Notes: generated by a model from the letters alone, not told the origin. A stretch of DNA of 64,000 bases from Symsagittifera roscoffensis (GCF_963678635.1 NC_087067.1:26667547-26731546); one strand, 5' to 3'. Shown: positions 49,401-62,439, counted from the first letter of the stretch. Program-made: numbers and translations.

Positions 49401-52400
49401 CCACTCGACTAGCTTAAGCCTCGACATCTAGCATAAGTTTGAAAACTGAAATAATATCGACTAGAATAACTTTTACAGTAATTTGTCTCAGAAATACAAA
49501 CAATAATCATAATCCGTTCAAATTGAAAGATGCATATCTGAGAAATAGAAACTTGAGCAATTGACAAATTAAGCAATCAACATGCATATGAATTCCTTTT
49601 GTCCTAAAACAGCAAACGCTAAACCCCGACCTGCAAGGGCTTGAACCGAATACTGATCGACACGCAAATTGTGTGAAAAACTGATTTACATGTGTTTTTC
49701 TGTGTAACGATTCAAAATTTGATTTCAAACGAATTTTGCGTTTCGATTTTCGAGCTGGCCGATACAATTTTCAAGTATAAAACTTTTATGCTAGTCGAGC
49801 TTTATGCTAGTCGATACAACGCCGTTCTTTGTTCTTCTCAACTCAGCAAACAAACTAGCTAAATTGCACCACACATTTCATTCTAAGATGCAAACTGAGA
49901 CAATTTCAATAAGATGCCAAATTAATCACGCCGCCGATAAGACGCCGATAATGAAAACTGTTAAAAAATCGAGGGTGTTTCAGCTGAAAATTATTATCTC
50001 TGACCAACAAAGTCGAGAACGAAAAGTAGTACCAGAAAGGCTCTGTCAAATTATAGGGGCTAACAGAACTTATAGCTTAAAACGAAAATTCACAAATAAA
50101 AGAAAACAAAATCCCATTGCATATCAAAATACTTATCATAAATAATTCATAACATAGCCAATCGAAGATTGGAAAAGAGTAATGAACGCAAGTATACATG
50201 AAAAAAAAACACTGAAATTATGAAAAAATCTCAACTTTCGGATTTCGAAGAAAAAAAATAGATGCCCTTTGAGCTCTTTGAATTTCTAGAAAGACTTATG
50301 ATTGGCGCTTTCTTGATAACATTAACCCGACTTGAGAAAACTGGATCAACAGGTAAAGTTTTTATTCCGCTGAAAATCTAAAAAGTAAATTCCACTTTCC
50401 AAACTAAAAACAACCGTTCACAGATGAATTTCAATTGAACTCAAAAAGTGCATATATACCTAAGTGCATTCATAAATGCATCAAAATGTATGAATGCACA
50501 CCTGTAGTTGTTAGAGACTTTTATGCACATTTTGTGCAAGACTATTTCCTGAAAAAAGCAAGACCTATATAAGAGTCTTCATTACGTTCATTACTTTTCA
50601 ACATTAATCCAAAAGTTATAAAACATTTTTGAAATGCATAAAATGGACAATTGCCTTATGAGAAAAGTTGAATTGGATTCTTGGTATTTAAGAAAGCTCG
50701 AACAAAAGTTTTTTGTAGTCAGTAAACAAATTCCTAACAGGATTACAACACAATTACATCTTTTTTTCCAATAATCGTAGTTTTTGAATTCATTTTTTCT
50801 AGTTACGTATAATTTGCTTGTTGTCTACTTTCCTCGACCCCTAGAAGTACATTACATATGAATTTATGGATACTTTATGACTGGTACAAAAAGTAGTAAG
50901 ACCCAACATAATTCCCTTATTTTCAAAACGAAACAAAAATGAGAACGTCGACCGTCTGCGAGGTAAGCAAGCTCATTTGTCTGCCCTAAAAGCAAACAAG
51001 AATTTACAAATTTAGATTGAAACGTTTTTCATCACTTATCTCTTTCCACTTTAGGAAAGTACTTTGAGACTTTTATAAAACTAATCAGATAAATCAACCG
51101 GCTCATTCGGTAATATTTTTACCGGTTGAACTCTTCAAACATCTACCTTCGATATTGAAAGTCAAGCGCGGATTACCTGTATTCAGAAATTCGATTAAAC
51201 TCAACTTGAAAAAAATATTTATGACACAAAGGCGAAGCTTCTCATTATTTGCGACACAACGCAAGCGTAGCATTGCAAGCTAGAGAATAGAAAATAAGAC
51301 AGAAATACAAAGCGGAAAAGAATCTATTTAAAAAAACTGGAATATTCAATTCAGAAAAACAGTCTAGAAACACAACGACATCATTAAATAAGTTTTTAGA
51401 ATCATTTACCTAGCTAAGCCGACAAAACTTGGTAGATGCGCACTTAGACGAAAGCAAAAATGCCGTAAGAAAATGCTGTCATAAGACAGCGATAATGTTC
51501 TTCTTTCACTTTCGTCTTCTTTCACCTTTTTTCTGCTTTTAACTTTCGATCATTCTGCTTTGAGAATAGCCGCAAAATAATGACATAACAAGTTACAAAA
51601 TTTAGGATAACAAAACGACGGGACTAGACGACCAGCCAACAAAACTACAATTATAACTTCATGACAAAAAAAAACGGTAACTTGTGGTTAGATTTAGTCG
51701 AAATTTGAAGTTTGTAATTTTCAGACTGAATTGTATTTCGCACCAACAGCCGAATTGTCTTTCGCACCAACATTCAAAACAAAAGTAACCTCCAATACAT
51801 ATTTTTTGGCTCAACAAAATGACAAAAACAACTAACATTTTGCCAATTCTTTTTGATTAACTATTTAACAGAATCTACCAAGCAGTATTGCATTTAAATC
51901 TAAACAAGTCACAAAGTATGAGTTTTATTTAGTATGTATAAGTTGTAAAAAAAATTACGAGACCAAACTGTGCACGGGATAGGAGCACAATTTTGTGTCT
52001 GTATGTTCCTGGATTCCAGAGACATGTCTTAAAATATGTTCCAAAATGTAAGTGGATTCCACAAACAAAATTTCAGTGGATTCCGCATACATATATCTGT
52101 AACGTAAATTTTGTCGGCACATTTGTTTTGTTGCAGATTCCACAACAAGCAAATATAGCTAGTTGTTCTGAATTCCGCAACTGTGAGTGGATTCCGCAAA
52201 ATGTAAGCGGAATCCGCAAATGTAAGTGGATTCCGCAAACTGTAAGTGGATTCCGAATTTTTTTCAATACTGAACTTGCATATGAACAATTAAAAACAAT
52301 TAATGGAATCCCAAAAACTGGAATAATGTGGAATAAATATGGAATATATCCACTATTTGGAGTCATTAGGTTGAGAGTGATTAGAAACTCAACGCATAGC

Positions 52401-55400
52401 AAATCGTCGAATTAGTTCAGTATTTGGGATTTCATCGATCCCAAATACTGGTCAGTATTTAGGATTCCATTAATCCCAAACACTGATCTATTCTAGTAAA
52501 TTTCTATTCTAGTAAAATTCTATTCTAGTGAAATCAAATCATATATTTAAAAGATATAAATTTAAAGGCTACTACACATATAAATATATGTAAAGGGAAT
52601 CGGCAAACAAAATGCGGATTCCACTTACAATTTGCGGATTCCACTTACAATTTGCGGATTCCGCAACAGCTCAATTTAACGATACAAATGTTTTATCATT
52701 TGTTTGTGGATTCCACAAACTGTTCTGGAATCCGCAAAAAGTTGCGGATTCCGCAAATTCGCCTATTTTTCGAGCGATAATATAGGTATTTGTTTATGGA
52801 ATCCAAAACAGCATAGAAGATCAAAGAAAAGAAGCAATGTTGCGGATTCCGAGAAAAATCTGATTTTGGCCTGTTGCGGATTCCGCTTACAATGCAGAGA
52901 ATGCACAGTTTGGCCTCGTAATGAATATACTGACAATTTAGCTTGTGACTTTTTTTCAAATTAATGTCGCAGTAATTTTTTTGTTCATAAAACTTTAAAC
53001 AATTGGCTTCAGCTCAGAAATTCTGGCATAAAAAACTTTCTATGGTTTGGCGAGGAATCTGTAAATAATATCAACCTGAGTTGAAGGGTATTGTCTCAAT
53101 TCTCATTTTTCTCAAGTAGGATATACACACAGACGCGAGGCGGAGCTTCGCATCACTTGTATTACCACGCAGGCGTAGCATAGAAAGCTAGCGAAACGAA
53201 TTTTTTGACAAATTGAAAAAAAAAATCACAATTTCATAAAAACAGTTAAGAGAAGCAGAACCACCAGCAATAAAAAAGTTTTCAATCATTAAACGAGCGG
53301 AAACGTGATCGAAAACACATGAGTAAACAGAAAATTCAGCCAAATTAGAAAAGCCTAAAACAAAAGAAAACCAAAAAAAAATATTGTCAATTATTGAAAA
53401 AATTTGAGCAATTAAGTTGTTTAAAAGCTTGAAACATTTGGACCACAACCATTCTGAATTGTTTGAAAAAATTTTTGACATCTACAATCAGTTTTCACCC
53501 ATGCATGAATAAGAGGAGAATGAGTGAGATATGCATAAAATGAACTGACTCATCTCTATTCCGATGACTTTGTGGACTGACTTGGCGAGTATGATTCCGA
53601 CAGTGCCTGTGCCACAACACACGTCCATCACTGTCGAGTCAGAACTAGTCCCAGCCCAATCACACACTAAAACAAGGATAAACTTCATTCAAACTGTCGA
53701 CTGGAGGCTATTGTTTGCACATGTTTACCTCAAATAAGAGATCTTTACACATACCCGTCATCTTTATATAAAACCAGAAATACAAAACTTCAACAAAAAA
53801 TTACTGCTTTTCTTTAAAAAGTATAAAATGAACTGATCCTTCCCTTAGCCAAATAAAAAATGACCAGTCCCTTCGTCAAAAAATACAGTAATCCTAATCC
53901 CTGCCGTAATTACTGAAAGGCGAGTAAAAACAAGATATTATGATTTCAATAATATTTTTCATTTCAAGCTTATAGTCAATTAAATTTTTCGACTAAGCAA
54001 AAAGCCTTTGTATCAAAACGAAACCCATGTCATTAATGACAGGTGTCAGCTTCGTTAATTGATTTCTGTACAATCGATCAGAGTGAGAGTTCAAAATATT
54101 TTACCGCAACAGCAAGACTTCAAAAAAAGAGCCCATTTAAAAATTCAGCAAATCGACTTTTTTTGTATTCATTCAATCGCAAATTTGAAGCTGAGGCGAA
54201 GCTGAGCTTCGTGCCACTTGCGTTACAACTACATCTATCAAAATGGATGAAGATAGCTGTGAAAAAAACATGCCCAAACAATAGAATGCAAAATCAGCAT
54301 CGGAAAAAAAACCAAGCGATGAAAAAGCCAAAAATAACTGAGCAGAAACTCTTCAATTCAATTTTTTTTCAAATTCAACTGAGCAGAAACTCTTCAAGCC
54401 AATTTTTTTTTCAAATTCAACAGCAGAAACTCTTCAAGTCAATTTCTTTTCAAATTCAAATTATTTCAACATTTTACGTCCACCTTCTCATCACAAACAG
54501 GCACACAAAAGCTTTTTTCGGGCATCAAACCATGCAAAAAGAGGCTATTAAGCCGCTATAAAACAAGCCAAAACTTAAAAGCCGAAAAAAATGAAATTTC
54601 AACAAACCGAGTGGTTAAAAAGCAGCCAATTTTAAAAAGCGCGGGAGGACGTGCAATCTGTGTTTCCGTCGAAACGACTCAAAATTAGGTCACTAAGCCG
54701 ATAAAAAACAGGCCGAAATAGTTTTGGCCGAATTAAGTATTTAGCCGAATTTAAAAAAACGAAGGAAATACAAATTCAAAGTAAGTAAAATTACAAGTAA
54801 AGTAAACACTAAAAGCAGCCTTTAAAACATGCGCGCAGCAAAACAAAACGATTCCAAGATGTTGTAATTAAGTCGACAAAAGATAAGCAGACCAATAATT
54901 GACCGACAATTTTTATTTGAAACAATTATTACCGTTTGAAAAAAAGCCCTGGTCAAATTCGAACCAATGACCTTTGCGTCCCAGACCTATTTGTCACCTC
55001 CAGGCTAAACGAGCCGTGAATGCTAGAAAAATTGAATTAGTTATGAAACAAGGTACCACCATAGATGATTCCAGATGGTATGAGTCCTGTGAACGAAGTT
55101 ATTTACGGGGAAAAGTCTAGTACCCGATTGCAGTACCCCTGCTTATCGCAAGTGTAGAGATATGTCTAGTTTGACGATTGCGGTAAAATGAAAATGACGG
55201 AAATCCAATCCTCCCCCTCCATCCCCTAATGATGACTAAAACCGAGATCCATTCATTATAAGCCGCTCTCACCTAGACTGTAGAGTAGTTCAGTGGCGAG
55301 GGTGTTGACTTGGAAGAAGGCAGTTGGGGAGAGACGGAAGGTGCTGGAAAGAACCTTCTCAGATATCTTCTTATCTCCTCCCAGCAGCACCAGTTGATCT

Positions 55401-58400
55401 ATTTCCGACGAGCTGCTACAGCTACAAACAAATACTCGCAATGGTCAACACAGACGCGAAGCTGCACATCGCAAACTCAAACTACAAAAAATCGGCAATG
55501 AAGAAAAAGACAAAACGCATGAATTTTAATTTGAAAGGAAGTCTATAGCAATATACAATTGCACGGAATTTTGGACTACAGGATATAAACCGAGGACCTA
55601 CCGTCCAAGCATCAGTTTCTTGTATATTAATCCATTGTTTCCTGGATACCACTACTTTAACCAACCATTAAAGTAATTGGTAGGCAGCAATGAATGCACT
55701 TCAATGAAGCGGATACATTTGAAATCACAAAATGGAAAATAAACTGCATTATCAAATTGAACACAGAGAGGTGAGAATTAGTCTGGAAACGAAACATAGC
55801 CAAGGCGCAGATTCGAAAGTATCAATAAACTCAAGGAAAACAAAAAAAATTGAATTCGAAATTTGTTTAAAAAAACATCCATTCTTAAGCTAGTCTACAC
55901 AGCGAAAAAAATGTTTCAAATAAAATTTCAGCAGCTTCAAAGAGTTGATGATAAAAAGATGAAATTATAAAAAAAAAACCGAAACCAAAAAAAAGATTGA
56001 ATGATTTTGAACATAGTTCAACTTTCGAATTCCGAAGATGAAACAAAATCAAGTTGAAGCTCTTTGAATTTCAAGAACGCACTTATGATTTACACTTTTT
56101 GAAAAAATTAACCCAATATAAGAAAACTGAATCAATGGGCAAATTGTTTATTCGGCTCAGAAACAAAGAAAAAAAATAAACCACATTCCAAACTAGAAGT
56201 CAATCAAGTTTTTCGGGATCTTAACACTTTCGTATTGAAAGATTGCAACTTAATTTAAATTTTAGCAGATGAAATTGATTTGAACTTAAATAGAACATAT
56301 ATATACCTGAAGATTCATGAATGCATTAATATATAAAAATGCACTTCTGTAAAAATTAGTACATTTTAAGACTTTCCTGAAAAAAAAATCGAAAAATTAA
56401 TCCAGAACTGTTTGCTAGATAACCACTTCGTTCGTTTGCTAGAAAACCATCAAAGATCAATTTCGGAGGAACATTTTTAAGAAGTAATATGTCTCAAGGA
56501 AGTAATCTGATAACTCAACAGACAGACATTTGGAAAATTGTCAAAAAAACAAGGAGACCAAAAAAGATAAGTGTTATTTTTGAAAAACTTTTCACTAGCA
56601 TTTCAAAGCCATTTTGATTGGTAGTTTTTTTTTCAAAAACTTACCCAACGTGAGATGTATGAAGCAACAAGGAATTTTATTATTCTGCCGGGAAATCTAA
56701 AACAGCCGACAGACAGTTGGAAAGGAGTCAATGAACGCATGTGAACAAAAAAAATTCTGACTTGTTTTTTGAAAAATCCAAACTTTCGATTTTCTAAGAA
56801 AACAATAGATGAAATTCAAGCTCTATGATTTTCTAGTAGAAATTATGATTGGCACTTTTTCGATAAAATTAACTCAATTTGAGCAAATTGGATCAATAGG
56901 TAAACTTCTAATTTCGCTTGGAAATCTGGCAATTAAATTCCATTATCGAAACTAGAAGACGATCTCGTTTTTCGGGACCTTTTAACTTTTGCTGTTTGAT
57001 AGTGGAGTTTGCCTTCCGTTCAACAGAGAAACGAACTGAACTTGAAAAGAAATGAAAAGTCAAACCGTGAAAAATCAAAGTTGAGCCTGAACAAATTTCA
57101 GGACTTTTCCTGAAAAAAAATCAAAAAAATCACCGAACTATATTAGAGTTTTCACTACGTTCATCGACTTTTGATGATGATCATGTTTTTTCGCACATGT
57201 GCTATTGGAGAGTAAGTTTGCCTTTCCTTTAGAAAATGAATTTCAGATGGATCAACAGAAAAAAATGAGAAAATTAATTTGAGTGGGATCAACGCAAGAT
57301 TTAAAACTTTATCAAATTTACGTTGTATATTCGTGCAAATCATTATATGAATATGTGTTTTATAAAAAGGAAAAATAGGAGCAAACAAAATTTCAAAAAA
57401 AACTTAGCCAATAGCAAACGTGTAAAGGTCAGGAAAAACGTGATCGATTTCAGATTTTTCAACTTTTAGGTTTCCCAGTGGAACAAAAACCTAACTTATT
57501 GATCCAGTCTTCTGAATTGAGTTAATTTTAATTTGAAAATGTTTCCTTGTGTTCATTGAGTCTGTTCCAACTAAGTTAGGTTTTTGTTCCGCTGGGAAAC
57601 CTAAAAGTTGAAAAATCAGAAATCGATCATGTTTTCCTGACCTTTACACTTTTTATGTTCGATAGTGAAATCTGTCTTCCTTTTTTCAAAGCAAATAAAG
57701 TAAACAGGGGAAAAAACACAAGTCAAAGAGCGAAAAATTAAATTTCAGCCTGCACAAATTTTAAGAATTCCGGAAAATAAATCATCACGACCTAATTAAG
57801 AATCTTCACTGCGTTCATCAACTCTTAAAATGAGCAAATGACGTATTTCAGACACTTTTTGCACGCAAAGGCTCATTTTTCAGACATAGTTCGTCTAAAG
57901 GTAACCTAAAAACTGATATCTACATGGAAAAATAGCTCTAAAATATAGCAGACTTTCTCCTTTTATTAATTCTAGCTATTCCAACTTTTGCCAATTGTCG
58001 TAGTTACATTGAATTGACGCAGTTCCAGTAGAAGCTAGTGATCTCCGGGTGAGTTTCAGTCATGGCCTTGTGAATTCTCTCTTTCTCCCTACTCAGCACT
58101 TCTTCTGAGATGGATTGGGGCGAGAAGTGGACTATGATCATCACATTCTTGTCACTTCTGCCGGATCGCACTGTCAAACCTCGCCAGTGACCTGGAAAAT
58201 ATTCATCTCCATGTTGTGAAAATATTGATAAACACAAACAGCTTCAATTAATTCGACACACTGTCTAAGCGCATCAATAAACACAGCTTCGCACCACTTG
58301 CGAAACAACACCAAAACAGCATGACAAATTAGAAAGAATCATATTCAAACTATGCAATATGATACCATGAAGCCGATTAGGTATGAATCGAAAAAAAAAC

Positions 58401-61118
58401 TTTTAAGCCGAGTAAACAAAAAAAGAATAACAAGGATAGCAAGTAGCACAGACTGATCCGACCACATTTTCAGAAAGCTCTTTTTTTATTTTTTCAAGTA
58501 ACTGATTTTTCTTGTACGCCGTGTGAAGAAAGAACTATACAAACTCTTAGAAATTTGAAGAGTTGGGAATAAATGACTAAAACTGTCTTCAAAAAAATAA
58601 ATAAACATGAAATTTCTTCAAATTTCGTTAAGTTTTTTTTTGCCAGAAGCGCGAAATAAGTATTCCGAAGAAAATTTTCCTTTTCGTAAAAACAAGTTAT
58701 TTTAAGCCTAAAATAGTTATTTTCAAAGGTCGAAAAAAAAACATAAAAATACTGAATCGGAGTTGGTTAAATTAAAACCAGTATAAACAAGGAGAGACGG
58801 TTACTGTTCAAGTAGCATGGAATGTATCGACTATAGTCTTCAAAACATAGAAAAAAGTTTTTTCAAATTCTTGTCGTTTTTTTGCGTGGTGTAATGAAAG
58901 GGTCTGAACGAAAAATATGTTTACGCATATTTACACAAATATAAAAATAAGAAAATAGGACAAGAAATTTCCTATAAAAAGACAAGAAAATTTTTTTAAA
59001 AAACTATCAAAAACTTACTTTTTATTAAAATTTTTATTTTTATTGTTCCAAAAATGGCGTTAAAAAATTCCAAAAACTAACTTCACTTGTGTAGAATTAT
59101 ATTAGGCAGAAATAAGCTATTGTAAACGGCTCAATTTAAGCAAAAAAAGGCTGCTCACTCGCTTTATTCGATCCAAAATAGACCAAAAATTTCAAACGGG
59201 TATTCGGGTTTTTCTCAAAAACTTGTTTGAATAATAATATTTTTATGTCGTTCAAGTCACGACTGAATTGGGTTTAATATATTACATAATTCGATCTATT
59301 CCGATGATTATTTGACCTGATGTTCCGTCGAAAACAAAAAAAAATAACACACTCGAACAAAGTTCCTCTCTATTGTTCAAATGGTCGAAAAAAAAACAAA
59401 TACTGATAATCGCAAGGTTACAGAGCGGAGCGGGTATTTGAAACGCAAACATACTCAAATTATGTCTGTTGGTTGACGAAAAGGCGTATTTGAGAACATG
59501 ATTCAGCAATCCGAAATGAGTGCTTGCTAAAGACGATCATAATTATCGCTTATGAAACATTCTCGTGCATATTAATGGACGGATCAAAAAAAGTTAACAT
59601 CTTGCAACAAATGTTTCTATATTTTAAAAAATGTTTACAAACTTTTCAAAAAAAACTTTAAATTCCATAAAAATCTTGTAACTTAATTACCTCCACCAGT
59701 GGGGCGCTTTAATAATGACATCTAGTAACTTTTCTCAACATGTACAAAGAGTCCGCGCTACAGGAATTAAGCCCTCAAAAACCAACAGACTGTCAAAAGT
59801 CCAAAAAAGCAGAAAATTTCTTGGTAAAAAAATGTCCAGGCCGGATTCGAACTGCATGCCTTTGTCGTCTCAACCAGCCAGATGCGCTGGATGGTTGATT
59901 GATTTTGAATTTATTATGAAGGAAGAAGAAGCATCAAAAAAATCTTGAGAACAAATTTATTTACGGGAAAAAGGTCTAGTACCCAGTTGCAACACCCTTG
60001 CTTATCGAAACACAGCATGAGCCTCTATTTCAGACTTTCTCACCCATCTTTCATTCATCCGATATCCTGGCACGGTCATTTTTTAAACTGGAAGTTTGAG
60101 AAGATCAAGAAAGTTGTTCGTTCGGCACACAAAAAAGTCATTGCTAATTATAAAAAAACGACCAGCATAAACGCATAATTTTCCCCAAAAATGATTTTGC
60201 TAGGAATGAAGGCGAAGTTGCAAGTTTCTCAACATTCCTATGAAAAGGTGGTTATTGGTATATGAGTGAAAACTTTTCAGCCGGAAAATAGTCAAATAAT
60301 TTCGTGCATGTCTTAATCAAGGAGTCGCAATTAGATTAACAGCCCGCGCGCACATTCGTTCTTTCACTGAGGAAATTAAAAAATAGTCCTTTCCCATTAT
60401 AGCACCACGCTCCCATAAAAGTCCACCCACGCAGCGAAATAAAATCCCCCCTCAAACAAAAAGTCTACTGTAGTGGGAACATTACTTTTTGTTACCAGAC
60501 TAAAAAGGGGGCAAGAAAGGGAAAATGCTTCACCTGTGTGCGTGACTACACAGTACTGATCCAAATCACTCTCTCGAATGAGACTCTGAAACTGAGTCAC
60601 TATTCTGAGCATAACATCGCCCACTATGTTGCACTTGGGTTCCACCACCGAGATCTCCCCTGACTTGTAGCTGGACAGACGGAAGCCCACGGTCTTCTTC
60701 ACGCCATAGGGATCTGACCCTATAGTGAACTCACATTTGTTCCTGTAGCCCTAAACACAATCAGCGCACAATTTGAGACGACAGCCGGAAGTAACTTACA
60801 ACGATTTTAACATTTTAGATATTCAATTTCTCCGCGCTGCGTGTATAACGCTCAATTCAATTTAGCTGAAAATTCGAGCTTAGAACCAATTTACGATCCC
60901 CCAATCGCTTTAGGGGGATGTTAACTTGGTTCCATAAATCTTTCTTCTAATTAGTCACCTTAGTCGTGGGACTTGGAATCACTGGCAGAAAATTGCAGCA
61001 GAGGTTGAATAGTTTCTTCTTCTCGTCAAGCCATTGTCTCGTGTCAGGGGCGGCCTTCCTCAGTTCCCGCTCAAACAACCGCATCGCACTCTTCAACTCA
61101 CCGGCCTTCTTCTGCAAT
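46494..61118 (-). CDS. TRMT2A: tRNA (uracil-5-)-methyltransferase, TRMT2A/B type (TrmA family), 8 exons, N-terminus missing
   Basis: Uses SAM to make m5U54 in the tRNA T-loop. Exons: 60959-61118, 60534-60750, 58008-58191, 55273-55421, 53550-53666, 48124-48225, 47634-47848, 46494-46802, all in phase; 484 codons incl. stop. Order of motifs: WLDEKKKLFNLCC, GYRNKCEF, HWRGLTVRSG, FRLSPTAFFQVNT, SAM motif DVCCGTGTVG, VIGIEM, NIQYHCGKAEEVLP, VVDPPRSGLH, LVYVSCNANA with the catalytic Cys, and PVDLFPHTNHCELVVLFER with the general-base Glu. The C-terminus adds about 80 residues rich in Ser, Asn, Lys and acidic residues. Exon 60959-61118 could instead start at 61111. An open frame to an ATG at 61255 (LTPFLGIRAIW..) may be a 5' extension or intron. 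An RRM, if present as in TRMT2A, lies upstream; TRMT2B is not excluded. Confidence 0.88.
46803..47633. other. TRMT2A: Last TRMT2 intron
   Basis: Donor GTACGT at 47633, acceptor GTTTTAG. AT-rich with loosely repeated TATTTCA / AAGCAAGCTA words near 46980-47330; nothing else seen. Confidence 0.5.
48450..50599. repeat. GAGTCAATGAACG MITE copies in TRMT2 intron
   Basis: Pieces at about 48450-48690, 49120-49310 and 50172-50599; the last is near full length with both ends (GGAAAAGAGTAATGAACGCA and CATTACGTTCATTACTT). The sequence between (49320-50150) has two spurious ORFs, no recognised gene. Confidence 0.55.
51228..51420 (-). repeat. Hairpin-tail SINE fragment
   Basis: AAAGGCGAAGCTTCTCATTA followed by TTTGCGACACAACGCAAGCG, close to the tail block of the tRNA-headed family, but no head is visible. 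Confidence 0.35.
52419..52485. repeat. Two adjacent near-identical hairpins
   Basis: CAGTATTTGGGAT..ATCCCAAATACTG (52419-52450) is a perfect 13-bp stem. The next, CAGTATTTAGGATT..AATCCCAAACACTG (52453-52485), is a mutated copy. Confidence 0.8.
52486..52535 (+). repeat. Three tandem 16-18 bp units
   Basis: TCTATTCTAGTAAATT repeated three times with small changes, immediately after the paired hairpins. Confidence 0.75.
53130..53200 (-). repeat. Hairpin-tail block
   Basis: CGCGAGGCGGAGCTTCGCAT followed by CACTTGTATTACC; a copy of the tail shared by the SINE families. Confidence 0.4.
54196..55160 (-). mobile_element. tRNA-headed SINE composite with hairpin tail (TRMT2 intron)
   Basis: The minus-strand head at 54945-55020 reads GGCTCGTTTAGCCTGGAGGT, then AAAGGTCATTGGTTCGAATT, giving recognisable A- and B-box blocks. 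The tail GCGAAGCTGAGCTTCG is at 54196-54211, and the outer block TAGTACCCGATTGCAG at about 55115. The 172-codon ORF 54043-54561 overlaps it and is repeat-derived. Confidence 0.6.
54338..54465 (+). repeat. Three tandem ~42-bp units
   Basis: GAGCAGAAACTCTTCAA followed by a T-rich stretch and TTTCAAATTCAA, repeated three times within the SINE composite. Confidence 0.8.
55795..57830. repeat. GAGTCAATGAACG MITE copies in TRMT2 intron
   Basis: Pieces at 55795-56420 (degenerate) and 57420-57830; one near-complete copy at 56721-57173 has ends AAAGGAGTCAATGAACGC and TACGTTCATCGACTTTT. Confidence 0.55.
57421..57649. repeat. Long inverted repeat (arms ~78 bp, loop ~70 bp)
   Basis: Left arm 57421-57500 (TGTAAAGGTCAGGAAAAACG..) is the reverse complement, with few mismatches, of the right arm 57572-57649. 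Both derive from the middle of the GAGTCAATGAACG MITE, so this is two copies joined head to head. Confidence 0.85.
58430..59400 (-). repeat. GGTCGGAAC-family elements, minus orientation
   Basis: AACAAGGATAGC with GCACAGACTGATCCGACCAC (58430-58470) and a second start ACAAGGAGAGACGGTTACTG at 58788. The second runs to CTATTGTTCAAATGGTCGAA near 59385. Confidence 0.5.
59835..60005 (-). repeat. tRNA-headed SINE fragment
   Basis: The minus-strand head GCATCTGGCTGGTTGAGACG, then CAGTTCGAATCCGGCCTGG; outer block TCTAGTACCCAGTTGCAACA at 59975. Confidence 0.5.
60894..60918. repeat. CCCCC/GGGGG hairpin, second copy
   Basis: ATCCCCC..GGGGGAT, a perfect 7-bp stem, related to the hairpin at 31569. It lies in the 208-bp TRMT2 intron between exons 60959-61118 and 60534-60750, 41 nt downstream of the donor. 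Confidence 0.5.
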
Positions 61119-61881
61119 CTAGCGATCGGACACAACAACGGACATGACAAAAAATAGCAAACAAACACCCATAGCAAATAAATAATGAGGTAGAGTTTCT
61201 CATGCCAGATGGCCCGAATTCCCAAAAATGGTGTCAGCCAATCAGAATTCCGCATTGAAAACTGCGAAAGAAATGAGCATTTAATAAAATACAGTGCTGG
61301 AAAACCGGAAAACGAACAAAATTTGAAATTTCAAAAGCGTTTTTCTCAAACTGGGTTTATATTAGACAAAGATGAAGAGAAAAAAAGTTGCTTAGAACTT
61401 CACCAGAATTAATATGGTGCACTTTCTTCTCCGAAATTTTCAACCAAAATTTTACCCCAAAAATGGGTCAGTTCGGCTTTTTTAAGTAATCAAGAATAAC
61501 GCGGAACTTCTTTGTTAATTGATTAGAAAATTATATCACAAGAAGTCTCCTACACAGCCCAACAAAGTTCTAGAAGGGTTAAGTCTCCAAAAACCTGTAT
61601 AAAAGAAAATATTTTTGCTTGATAGTCGATCAACGAAACTTTTACTATATAATAACCAAAATCTTTGCTTAAAAGCTAATTGTAAACAACTTGCCAATTT
61701 CGGTTTAGATTTAGAAAAAAACCTAAAAATGTTAAGTTTTTCAGACCAAGAGACACAAAACTCTATGGAAGACTGACTGCTCAATTTATATTAATGCAAA
61801 AATTAGGAAAAACTTAGCTGTACTTTCCAAACGCAAAAAAAAACGGTCAAAAAAAGAAAACAAAGCAAACAGACAGTTGGA

Positions 61882-62326
61882 AAAGAGTCAATGAACGCTA
61901 TTCAACTGAAAAAATGACTTAAAAATCTCAACTTTCGAATTTCAAAGTAGAAAAATTGATGCCCTTTAAGCTTTTTGAATTTCTAGGATAATATATGATT
62001 GTAAACTTTTTCGATAAAATTAACCCATTTTGAGAAAACTGGATCAAATAGTAAATTTCTTATTTCGCTGAGAAATCTGAAAATTTAATTTCATTTTTGA
62101 AACTAGAAATCGATCACGTTTTTTGTGACCTTTTAAATTTCGATTTCGATAGTGGAGTTTGCCGTCCTTTAAACAAAGGAGAGGAACTGAACTTGAAACG
62201 AAATCAAAACGAAACCGCGAAAAAATTAATTTGAGCGTGAACATAAATTAAGATTTTTCCTGAAAAAAAACGAAAAAAAATATATAATCGCGACCTAAGA
62301 GTCTGACCACCGTTCATCGACTCTTT
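61882..62326. mobile_element. MITE, GAGTCAATGAACG family, full-length copy
   Basis: Left end AAAGAGTCAATGAACGC, right end CCGTTCATCGACTCTTT; 445 bp with all family landmarks. No convincing target duplication by eye. Confidence 0.65.
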
Positions 62327-62439
62327 ATCAAAGAAAAATCAGCAAAACTTCTTGGAACTAATTTCCTGCCTTATTACATCAATAGACCATTTTATATATC
62401 ATAAGGTAAAACGTCCGTGCTGAGGCAACTAAGTGGAGA

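Larger units (their letters stand above)
51955..52885. repeat. GCGGATTCCGC quasi-palindromic minisatellite region
   Basis: Left half (51955-52260): GTGGATTCCGCAAA recurs every ~15-20 bp. Right half (52595-52880): the complementary TTTGCGGATTCC recurs, e.g. GCGGATTCCACTTACAATTT twice in tandem at 52615-52660. The 140-codon ORF 51993-52415 (repeated WIPQ) is a product of the repeat. Confidence 0.7.

Noticed and set aside
51993-52415. 140-codon plus-strand ORF with repeated WIPQ segments
   Set aside because: It is a translation of the GCGGATTCCGC repeat; the periodic residues follow the DNA repeat and there is no domain or splice context.
54043-54561. 172-codon plus-strand ORF
   Set aside because: It covers a SINE hairpin tail and three tandem 42-bp units (FFQIQ repeats); composition and repeats explain the frame.
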